A DNA stretch of 5,305 nucleotides from Rhodospirillaceae bacterium. Its GTDB lineage: Bacteria > Pseudomonadota > Alphaproteobacteria > Rhodospirillales > Rhodospirillaceae. Below, piece after piece: positions 1 through 4,544 of the stretch (positions within the stretch are counted from its first letter, which is position 1; each line of letters opens with the position of its first letter). The notes beneath the pieces are model-generated. The model saw nothing but the letters and a program-made list of their open reading frames with translations. It did not search any database and had not been told where the DNA came from. The DNA lies in the NCBI GenBank assembly GCA_016937315.1, contig JAFGWD010000218.1, positions 1 to 5,305 on the forward strand, in the 5' to 3' direction. Position numbers and translations under genes: made by a program.

Positions 1-1
1 A

Positions 2-823
2 TATTATGCCGCGCAAGAGTTAGGCTATTACCGCGAAGCCGGATTGGATGTGCACTTGCGAGAAGCAGAAACCGACACCAACATCGTCGAAGAGGTGGCG
101 TCAGGACGCGCCCAATACGGCATCGGCACCAGTAGCCTGTTGCTGGAACAAGCCGCCGGATATCCGGTTGTTGTGCTGGCAGCAATTTTTCAGCACTCCG
201 CGCTGGCGCTCGTCACCCGCCGCGACCCGCAGCACCAAAGCCTCCGCGATTTGAAGGGCAAGCGGATCATGATCGAGCCTCTGTCCGATGAGCTTTTTGC
301 GTACTTGCGTAAAGAAGGCCTCAATCGCGAAGCCTTCACGCTCGTAGAACACTCCCAAGCCGTCCAGAACCTGGTCGCAGGCACGGTCGATGCCGCCTCC
401 GCCTACACCACCAGTGAGCTCTTCTTTCTGGATCGCGCCGGGGTTCCCTATCGGGTGTATTCCCCCCGCTCCGCCGGAATTGATTTTTACGGCGACACGC
501 TGTTCACCAGTTCCCAGGAACTCAAGACTCACCCCGACCGCGTCGCGGCTTTTCGGCACGCCAGCCTACGCGGATGGACCTATGCCATGGCAAACCCGGA
601 CGCGGTCATCGAGATCATCCTGACACGATACGCCCCAAACATTGACCGGGACTTTCTGAAATTCGAGGCGCACGCCATGATCGACCTGATCAACGCCGAC
701 ACTGTCGAAATCGGCACCATGACCCCAGCACGCTGGCAAACCATTGCCGACACCTACGCCGACCTTGATCTGCTGCGGCACCGCCCCCTACGCGACAACT
801 TCCTGTATCAACCCCGGCCGTAA
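2..823 (+). CDS. NMT1/THI5-type periplasmic substrate-binding protein, 3' part (5' end outside window)
   Basis: The open frame runs in from the left edge and gives 273 residues, so the true start and signal peptide lie upstream. A TTG at 44 is only an internal codon, because good family sequence (GYYREAGLDV, residues 8-17) precedes it. Family features seen: a YGIGTSSLLLEQ segment near residues 39-50, ALALVTRRD near 67-75 followed by LRDLKGKRI (81-89), AGIDFYGD (158-165), a helix with RVAAFRHASLRGWTYAMANPD (180-200), and GTMTPARW (238-245). These are typical of the SsuA/THI5-like (NMT1) fold, which binds small organic ligands such as pyrimidine precursors or sulfonates in the periplasm. The ligand cannot be read from sequence. 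The thiamine-synthase CCCFC motif is absent from the visible part. The same domain is common as the periplasmic sensor of histidine kinases and diguanylate cyclases. Here the protein ends just after the domain (NFLYQPRP) with no membrane segment. It may be an ABC-transporter binding protein or a stand-alone sensor-type protein. Confidence 0.85.
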   Translation, partial: YYAAQELGYYREAGLDVHLREAETDTNIVEEVASGRAQYGIGTSSLLLEQAAGYPVVVLAAIFQHSALALVTRRDPQHQSLRDLKGKRIMIEPLSDELFAYLRKEGLNREAFTLVEHSQAVQNLVAGTVDAASAYTTSELFFLDRAGVPYRVYSPRSAGIDFYGDTLFTSSQELKTHPDRVAAFRHASLRGWTYAMANPDAVIEIILTRYAPNIDRDFLKFEAHAMIDLINADTVEIGTMTPARWQTIADTYADLDLLRHRPLRDNFLYQPRP

Positions 824-825
824 GC

Positions 826-1701
826 TTAACCCCTTTGAGCTTCGGCAAAGGCGGCACGCAAACCTTCACGGTATGTCGGATAATGGGGCACCCACCCCAG
901 TTCCGATGCCAGACGCCCATTGGAAACCAAACGACTTTCCCGCAAAAACCGCAAGCGCGGATCACTCGGAGCCAGATCTTCATAGTGTTCCAGGGGGGGC
1001 GGATCGGCCCCCAACAACGCACACGCAAAGTCCACCACGACGGCATTCGACGCGGGTTCGTCATCGGCCACGTTATAGACCCGACCCGCACGAGGCGACG
1101 CCATAGAAAGCCGCAAAGCCGCATTCACATCATCAACATGGACACGACTGGTACGGTGGCCTTCACGATGGATGCGTCGTGCCGTACCCTCCCGCACCTG
1201 ATCCAGTGCCGAACGCCCCGGCCCATACAACCCTGGCAACCGAAACACCTGTACCGCGACACCGGTTTCTTCCCCCCAGGCCAGCCACTGAGATTCCGCC
1301 AACAGACGCGCACGACCCTGCTGTGAGCCGGGATGAGGCGGGGTGTTTTCATCGACCCACTCCCCCAGCGCATCGCCATAAACCGCCGTCGAGGACAGCA
1401 TACCGGCCCAACCGGGACGGACCCCCGCATCAAACAAACGCCGCGCTTCCGGCAACGGCACCGCGCCTTCGGAGGTCGGCACGGTGGTATCCAGAACATG
1501 AGTCACACCGGCCAAATCTTCGGCAGGCAACGCTTCCCCTTCGACGAAACGATACGCCGCAATGCCTTGAGCCTTTAAGGCCGCGACTTTATCAGCCTCC
1601 CGTGCGGTGCCGGAAATCCGCCACCCCGCCGACAAACATTCCCGTGCCAAGCGTAAACCGCTATAACCAAGGCCAAAGATCAACAGATGAGGCGTCTCCA
1701 C
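826..1701 (-). CDS. YeeZ-like atypical short-chain dehydrogenase / NAD(P)-dependent epimerase family protein
   Basis: This 291-residue protein has an N-terminal Rossmann fold. The nucleotide-binding glycine motif is FGLGYSG (residues 9-15). Further extended-SDR landmarks are SSTAVYGD (103-110), RLPGLYGPGR (154-163), HVDDV (188-192) and YNVADDEP (209-216). The classical YxxxK catalytic pair is not seen. After the STAVYG strand the usual position holds GRARLLAESQ (129-138), as in atypical SDRs of the YeeZ/SDR_a5 type, so the catalytic activity and substrate are unknown. A cytoplasmic NAD(P)-binding protein is the safe call. The frame stays open up to a GTG at 1758, but the conserved fold begins at METPHLL. 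The GTG at 1701 has an AAGGA-like site at 1713-1717 (11-nt spacing), so it is preferred. The gene converges on the binding-protein gene (2-nt gap) and diverges from the TPR gene, whose start codon is at 1703. Confidence 0.85.
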   Translation of the reverse strand: METPHLLIFGLGYSGLRLARECLSAGWRISGTAREADKVAALKAQGIAAYRFVEGEALPAEDLAGVTHVLDTTVPTSEGAVPLPEARRLFDAGVRPGWAGMLSSTAVYGDALGEWVDENTPPHPGSQQGRARLLAESQWLAWGEETGVAVQVFRLPGLYGPGRSALDQVREGTARRIHREGHRTSRVHVDDVNAALRLSMASPRAGRVYNVADDEPASNAVVVDFACALLGADPPPLEHYEDLAPSDPRLRFLRESRLVSNGRLASELGWVPHYPTYREGLRAAFAEAQRG

Positions 1702-1717
1702 GATGTCCGCTTTCCTT
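1686..1717. promoter_or_regulatory. head-to-head translation starts with interlocked ribosome-binding sites
   Basis: The dehydrogenase start (GTG, 1701 to 1699, minus) and the TPR start (ATG, 1703-1705, plus) are one base apart. The purine-rich site serving the TPR gene (ATGAGG, ending at 1692) lies inside the dehydrogenase coding sequence. The AAGGA site serving the dehydrogenase (1713-1717 on the complement) lies inside the TPR coding sequence. Any promoters must therefore lie inside the opposite gene. I see no convincing -35/-10 pair for either direction. The geometry depends on the start choices and relaxes to about 31 bp if the TPR gene starts at TTG 1733. Confidence 0.45.
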
Positions 1718-2605
1718 TTCCAGGTTCCACGTTTGGCTGCCAGACTAACACCCTTCACCGTCCGCCCTCAATGCGTGGGACTGTTTTTGCTGTGTGCTCT
1801 GCTTTTGGGAACCCACGCCGCTGCCGCTGCCGAAGCAACAAAGCCGCCGCCGAAACCACCAACCGCAGCCGCAATCGCTGCACGCAAGGCCGACGCCGCA
1901 CATTACGCCGCCTGTATGGCGAAAATCGACACCAATGCCAAAGATGCCTTTGACGATGCGGACAGTTGGGTTGCTTTGAGCGGGAGTGAAGCCGCCAAAC
2001 ACTGCGCCGCCGCCGCATTGTTAAAATTGGGTTTCCCAGACGAAGCCGCACAACGGTTGCAAACACTCGCCCGGACCAGCAACCAAGACAACGTCACCCG
2101 CGCCCATATGCTGGCCCAGGCCGGAGAAGCCTGGACCGAAGCGAAGAATTGGGAACAAGCCAACGCCGCACAAAGCGCCGCACTGGGCCTGGCTCCCAAA
2201 GACATCGACCTTTGGATCGGACGTGCCCGCACCCGCGCGTTGGCACAAAACTATGGGCTGGCCGTGGACGATTTGAACGCCGCACTGAAACTGGCCCCCG
2301 CCAATCCTGACGTCCTGGTGCTGCGTGCCTCCGCCTACCGCTATATGGATGCCCTAGATCTGGCCTTGGAAGATTTGAACACGGTTCTGAAAGACAGCCC
2401 CGATAACCCAGCGGCACACTTGGAACGCGGCATTGTCTACCGTCTCAAGAACCAACCCAACGCGGCTCGTGCCGATTGGGCCGCCGCATTACGTGTCCTT
2501 CCAGAAGACGCCCCGATGATTGAAGACATCCGCCGCAACATCGAATTGCTGGAATTCCCCGAACCTACGGCCCCCCCGGCACCGGCTTCCGCGACGAAGC
2601 CTTAA
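1703..2605 (+). CDS. secreted tetratricopeptide-repeat (TPR) protein
   Basis: This 300-residue protein begins with a signal peptide: a basic n-region, a hydrophobic stretch at 25-36 (VGLFLLCALLLG) and a likely cleavage after the alanine run near residue 43. No lipobox is seen. A Pro/Lys/Ala linker (45-60) follows. Four tandem 34-residue TPR units cover roughly 134-167, 168-201, 202-235 and 236-269, with canonical Ala/Leu/Asp-Leu positions such as LALEDLNTVLKDSPDN. A weaker fifth unit lies around 97-130. The C-terminus is an Ala/Pro tail. Cysteines 71 and 101 sit in the mature N-terminal region and could form a periplasmic disulfide (inference). TPR proteins are protein-protein scaffolds, and the partner is not identifiable. 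The ATG at 1703 has a GAGG-containing site at 1689-1692. A TTG at 1733 would give a tidier signal peptide and is the alternative start. The gene is followed 31 bp later by the carbonic anhydrase remnant, suggesting an original operon. Confidence 0.85.
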   Translation: MSAFLFQVPRLAARLTPFTVRPQCVGLFLLCALLLGTHAAAAAEATKPPPKPPTAAAIAARKADAAHYAACMAKIDTNAKDAFDDADSWVALSGSEAAKHCAAAALLKLGFPDEAAQRLQTLARTSNQDNVTRAHMLAQAGEAWTEAKNWEQANAAQSAALGLAPKDIDLWIGRARTRALAQNYGLAVDDLNAALKLAPANPDVLVLRASAYRYMDALDLALEDLNTVLKDSPDNPAAHLERGIVYRLKNQPNAARADWAAALRVLPEDAPMIEDIRRNIELLEFPEPTAPPAPASATKP

Positions 2606-2636
2606 ATGGTTCACGCCTGCAACAACAAGAGGAACC

Positions 2637-2816
2637 ATGACCGACATCCCGCATATGCTTCATGGGTTTCAGGCGTTCCGATCTGCCTACTTTGAGCACA
2701 ACCGCCAGGGTTTCACCACTTTGGTGGAAAATGGACAAAGCCCAAAGGTCAGCACATCTTCATCACTGCCGTTGAAGCCTTCCAGAGCGGCAGCCTCGGC
2801 CAGAATGATGCCTTAA
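2637..2816 (+). pseudogene. beta-carbonic anhydrase, N-terminal remnant fused to foreign sequence
   Basis: The ATG at 2637 follows a GAGG site (2629-2632), 31 bp after the TPR stop, so the start looks genuine. The first 35-36 residues (MLHGFQAFRSAYFEHNRQ... then VENGQSPK) match the beginning of bacterial beta-carbonic anhydrases, in which a conserved F-x-x-x-Y-F...-L-x-x-x-GQxPK stretch leads into the zinc-binding CSDSR motif. The motif never comes. From about 2743 the DNA is instead an antisense piece of the carboxylase gene at 4634-4692, read here as an unrelated Ser/Pro/Ala tail ending at TAA 2814-2816. All zinc ligands (Cys, Asp, His, Cys) are missing, so the 59-residue product cannot be an active enzyme. 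An intact enzyme would interconvert CO2 and bicarbonate, a logical partner for the neighbouring carboxylase. The rest of the gene is not in the window, so it was deleted or moved. Confidence 0.8.
2743..2801 (+). repeat. 59-bp displaced copy of the carboxylase 3' coding region (direct repeat, copy 1)
   Basis: This stretch matches 4634-4692 in the same orientation at 57 of 59 positions; differences are at 2785 (A for G) and 2796 (T for C). Read on the minus strand it encodes AEAAALEGFNGSDEDVLTF, which is residues about 205-223 of the carboxylase with one Gly-to-Glu change and one silent change. Similarity stops abruptly on both sides. It is therefore a duplicated or transferred gene fragment, not a functional gene. 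It sits exactly where the carbonic anhydrase frame is broken. Confidence 0.9.
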
Positions 2817-2870
2817 AAACAAAATTTTACGCTATATTAAAGATATAAGCGTGTGGTGATAAATAATACG
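2802..2870. other. AT-rich spacer without a recognisable gene
   Basis: The stretch from about 2812 is strongly AT-rich (for example TTTTACGCTATATTAAAGATATAA), unlike the resident DNA to the left. It matches neither the carboxylase nor the carbonic anhydrase. TATATT and TATAAG hexamers could act as -10 elements, but no -35 partner is evident. It probably arrived with the rearrangement. Confidence 0.4.
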
Positions 2871-2920
2871 GGTTAGGACGTAAACTCATAAATCCTGCCG
2901 AATTGCGTTGGTCGCCAAGG
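2870..2920 (+). repeat. element end, left copy (long terminal repeat shared with 4397-4447, inverted)
   Basis: This 51-bp stretch is the reverse complement of 4397-4447 with two differences (2873 and 2896). The outermost core is GGACGTAAACTCATAAATCC (2876-2895), preceded by TA at 2874-2875. A near-palindrome TTGGTCGCCAA lies at 2908-2918 and could be a subterminal protein-binding site. Identity ends sharply at 2920/2921. Confidence 0.9.
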
Positions 2921-3031
2921 GATACAATGGCAGGAGCCGCCGCGAAGGCGAGCTGGGACATCGGTGAGCGGTGGCAACAAACCAGGACGTTCCCTGGCGA
3001 TCAACCCGGAGGGATTTATGAGTTTACGTCC
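2876..3031. mobile_element. 156-bp MITE-like non-autonomous insertion element
   Basis: The element has perfect terminal inverted repeats. The 20-bp core at 2876-2895 is matched exactly on the complement at 3012-3031, and the symmetry continues through the flanking GGTTA/TAACC to 25 bp (2871-2895 and 3012-3036). TA dinucleotides abut both ends (2874-2875 and 3032-3033), consistent with a TA target duplication. The interior carries no transposase or credible reading frame. The right subterminal part (TGGCGATCAAC near 2995) is a diverged version of the left subterminal motif, so the two ends are related. Small size, long inverted repeats and no coding capacity fit a MITE or an internally deleted insertion sequence. 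Ends of this kind with short TA-containing targets occur in IS630- and some IS5-group elements, but I cannot assign the family. Confidence 0.75.
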
Positions 3032-3036
3032 TAACC
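3012..3036 (-). repeat. inner inverted-repeat arm of the element (right end of the 156-bp unit)
   Basis: This 25-bp arm is the exact reverse complement of 2871-2895, and its core recurs at 4422-4441. It overlaps the end of the downstream permease gene: the TA flank plus the first G of the repeat, read on the minus strand, form that gene's TAG stop codon (3033 to 3031). Confidence 0.9.
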
Positions 3037-3609
3037 ATTCACCCTAGCGTTCTCCGTATTTGATTTTGCTCCCTTGCTCTCGGACACATCGTTGATCACA
3101 AGATTTCTGCCAAAAAACTTATCTATTACGATTGCTATGATAATAAAAACCGGTACCGACAGCAGAGTGCGCAACATGGTGAACTTAATGCCAAGAAAGC
3201 CGACTTCAAAGCCAAGCATCGGCAATTTGAGAGTGCAGAAGGCCCCAAGGTATATAAAGATATTGCGCGGGCTGGTGCCTTTCTTCCACATCAAGCACGC
3301 GACCGGGAATGCTGCGTAGAGTGGACCAATCTGGAGCATCGCCAACAGCATCATCCACAAGGACGATTTCCAACCTGATCCCTCACCCGTGTGCTTGGCT
3401 ACGATCTCCTTAGGCACCCAGGCATCAACCAACCCGATCAGGATAAAAATGGCTGGCAGGAAAGAGAGCATCTCAACGAGAGATTGCGCAAAGCTGTTGG
3501 CCGTCCTCAAACCAAAATCCCAACGAAGGAAAAAGGACAAAAAAGAGGCGAGTGCAAACAGACCAATGATGATCATGTCGTTCCGATGCTTGGAAAGGTA
3601 CGCTTTCAT
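3031..3609 (-). CDS. half-size permease B, DUF318/ArsP-like membrane protein
   Basis: The 192-residue integral membrane protein has about five hydrophobic segments (near 11-29, 44-64, 82-106, 115-131, 146-163). The central stretch WVPKEIVAKHTGEGSGW (64-80), then GPLYAAFPVACLMWKKG (95-111) and LKLPMLGFEVGFLG (127-140), is the conserved repeat of the DUF318/YraQ (ArsP_2-like) permease family. Single-chain members carry two such halves, whereas here each half is a separate gene, so A and B probably form one heteromeric inner-membrane transporter. The paired-Cys signature of typical members is replaced by the GPLYAAFP segment. The substrate is unknown; metalloid or metal export is only a family-level possibility. 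The ATG at 3609 overlaps the stop of permease A by 4 nt (ATGA), implying translational coupling. A TTG at 3621 in the same frame is less likely. The stop codon is supplied by the mobile-element end, so the hydrophilic tail (from about 170) may be altered from the ancestral one. Confidence 0.8.
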   Translation of the reverse strand: MKAYLSKHRNDMIIIGLFALASFLSFFLRWDFGLRTANSFAQSLVEMLSFLPAIFILIGLVDAWVPKEIVAKHTGEGSGWKSSLWMMLLAMLQIGPLYAAFPVACLMWKKGTSPRNIFIYLGAFCTLKLPMLGFEVGFLGIKFTMLRTLLSVPVFIIIAIVIDKFFGRNLVINDVSESKGAKSNTENARVNG

Positions 3610-4085
3610 AACAAATTCCAAACAAGAGCCATGGTCATACCAATCCCTAAGGCACCGACAAAATTCAACGCATTCCGCGCCAGGGCCAGTTTCATCCCGA
3701 AAAATTTCCGTTCCAGCGGCAGCGTGACGATGCCAACCATCATCAACGTCGTAATAAACACAGCGATGACTGGATAGGCCACGCCATTATCGACCAGCAT
3801 CCCGGACATAGGATAGGCAGCAGGACCTGGGATCAGCGCGACCGAGCCAACCACAGCCGCAATGACATAAGCTATGCATCCCGAGCGGTTACCCAACCAA
3901 AACTGGATGGTCTCCGGCCCGAGCAGTGTCAGAACCAAGGCAACGATCATCAGGATACTCACAAACGGCGGCAGCAGATTAAGAAGCATCATTGCCCCAG
4001 TTTTCAGAGCTCTAATGGTTTTCTGGCGACTTATCGCCAAGCTCAGTAGAAGGAGAACTACCACTACAACATAAAGAGCTATCAT
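3606..4085 (-). CDS. half-size permease A, DUF318/ArsP-like membrane protein
   Basis: This 159-residue protein is almost entirely hydrophobic, with about five membrane segments (2-18, 32-56, 70-86, 103-122, 137-157). The conserved block ALIPGPAAYPMSGMLVDNG (83-101), followed by TTLMMVGIVTLPLERKFFG (112-130) and LARNALNFVGA (135-145), corresponds to one half of a DUF318/YraQ-type permease. It pairs with the next gene, which starts inside this gene's stop codon. The start is set at ATG 4085 because a GGGAG site (4097 to 4093 on the minus strand) lies 7 nt upstream. An ATG two codons earlier (4091) sits too close to that site. The frame stays open up to 4409, but the upstream translation is polar and low-complexity, not membrane-like, so it is treated as leader. 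Lower GC than the flanking genes and the flanking repeats point to horizontal acquisition. Confidence 0.8.
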   Translation of the reverse strand: MIALYVVVVVLLLLSLAISRQKTIRALKTGAMMLLNLLPPFVSILMIVALVLTLLGPETIQFWLGNRSGCIAYVIAAVVGSVALIPGPAAYPMSGMLVDNGVAYPVIAVFITTLMMVGIVTLPLERKFFGMKLALARNALNFVGALGIGMTMALVWNLL

Positions 4086-4092
4086 TAACATG

Positions 4093-4097
4093 CTCCC
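4093..4097 (-). promoter_or_regulatory. ribosome-binding site deciding the permease A start
   Basis: GGGAG on the minus strand is 7 nt from ATG 4085 and only 1 nt from ATG 4091, so it selects 4085 as the start of the coupled permease pair. Confidence 0.6.
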
Positions 4098-4132
4098 GTT
4101 AAATGTCTTCGTCCTTGTCCCGTCATCCAAGT

Positions 4133-4189
4133 CAGATACTCCTGCCGTTAAGTGTATCTGCGCTTTCTGGCAGAACCACCTGACGGCAG
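4133..4189 (-). promoter_or_regulatory. interleaved inverted repeats in the permease leader (possible operator or RNA structure)
   Basis: Two perfect 7-bp inverted repeats interlock: CAGATAC (4133-4139) with GTATCTG (4154-4160), and CTGCCGT (4142-4148) with ACGGCAG (4183-4189). A third short stem, TCTGC (4157-4161) with GCAGA (4170-4174), competes with the first. Interleaving is the topology of an H-type pseudoknot if transcribed, or of overlapping operator sites in DNA. The block lies about 48-104 nt upstream of the permease A start. Stems of 7 bp arise by chance at appreciable frequency in a region this size, so this is tentative. Confidence 0.25.
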
Positions 4190-4396
4190 AGAGAAAGATG
4201 TCGGGACATTTTTTTGTCTTGACTGACCGTGCCCCGGAACGGCCTAAATATGTTGGAGAGCACTCGACTCGGCTACGTGCTCCAGGGTTTAGGAACCAAC
4301 CACCTCGTCGTTCTGGCACTTTCCCTTGGATCAAGCTGCGGAAAGCCGACGGGCTTTTAACCTTGCACGGCTGATGGTTTGAAATGGAAACGGAAA

Positions 4397-4447
4397 CCTT
4401 GGCGACCAACGCAATTCGGCGGGATTTATGAGTTTACGTCCTAGCCC
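4397..4447 (-). repeat. element end, right copy (inverted relative to 2870-2920)
   Basis: This is the reverse complement of 2870-2920 with two differences in 51 bp. It includes the 20-bp core (4422-4441) and the near-palindrome TTGGCGACCAA (4399-4409). TA follows directly at 4442-4443. Unlike the left side, no partner end of the 156-bp type lies beside it, so it is either a solo end or the outer terminus of the larger cassette. Confidence 0.9.
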
Positions 4448-4497
4448 CAGACCGGCAGAGTTTTGCCATAATCGGCACAGAGACCCCACTCTGACGA

Positions 4498-4522
4498 CGG
4501 GCCAGACTTCATCCCTGGCCCG
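4498..4522 (-). terminator. stem-loop downstream of the carboxylase gene
   Basis: A perfect 8-bp stem, CGGGCCAG (4498-4505) with CTGGCCCG (4515-4522), encloses a 9-nt loop and begins 22 bp beyond the carboxylase stop codon. The position fits a transcription terminator or 3'-end stabilising hairpin. No T-run follows on the minus strand, so a classical Rho-independent terminator is not fully supported. Confidence 0.45.
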
Positions 4523-4544
4523 CCTTCTTTGCGTTCGGTCTGTA

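Larger units (their letters stand above)
4092..4396 (-). other. 305-bp region upstream of the permease pair, no gene seen
   Basis: No reading frame here looks like protein: the open frame continuing upstream of permease A and the plus-strand frame at 4090-4374 lack recognisable domains and a credible start site. The stretch presumably holds the promoter and 5' leader of the permeases, but no strong -35/-10 pair was found on the minus strand. It contains inverted repeats at 4133-4189 and a short hairpin at 4342-4357 (AAAGCC, 4-nt loop, GGCTTT, then T and AA on the plus strand). The hairpin could be a weak terminator left from DNA that once lay to the right. The outer end joins the inverted element end at 4397. 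Confidence 0.5.
2876..4441. mobile_element. putative transposase-less mobile cassette carrying two permease genes
   Basis: The unit is bounded by 45-bp inverted repeats (2876-2920 and 4397-4441, 44 of 45 identical) with TA immediately outside each (2874-2875 and 4442-4443). Inside lie the 156-bp MITE-like element, the permease pair and its leader. No transposase frame is present. The cargo has visibly lower GC than the flanks (about 42-45% in lines sampled by hand). This is the layout of a mobile insertion cassette: passenger genes between ends that a transposase elsewhere could mobilise. The alternative is separate insertions, followed by recombination or deletion. A TA duplication is too short to prove one-step insertion. 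Confidence 0.45.

Noticed and set aside
101..559. 152-residue minus-strand open frame inside the binding-protein gene
   Set aside because: It is Gly/Val-rich with no recognisable domain and lies opposite a clear NMT1-type coding frame; it is a shadow.
1179..1748. 189-residue plus-strand open frame opposite the dehydrogenase
   Set aside because: Its translation is Pro/Arg/His-rich and low in complexity, as expected for the antisense of a GC-rich gene.
2923..3010. Possible short coding region inside the 156-bp element
   Set aside because: The frames are short with no ribosome-binding site or similarity to a transposase; treated as non-coding interior.
4196..4217. Hairpin-like ATGTCGGGACAT followed by a T-run on the plus strand
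   Set aside because: The stem is only 5 strong pairs with a tiny loop, and no plus-strand gene precedes it; not a credible terminator.
4219..4250. TTGACT as a plus-strand -35 box
   Set aside because: No acceptable -10 hexamer lies 16-18 nt downstream, and no plus-strand gene follows.
4086..4409. N-terminal extension of permease A up to 4409
   Set aside because: The extra 108 codons are polar with no family similarity, and a good ribosome-binding site marks ATG 4085.
2870..4447. CRISPR-like or tandem repeat array
   Set aside because: There are only three copies of the end sequence, in mixed orientation and at irregular spacing; they are transposable-element termini, not an array.
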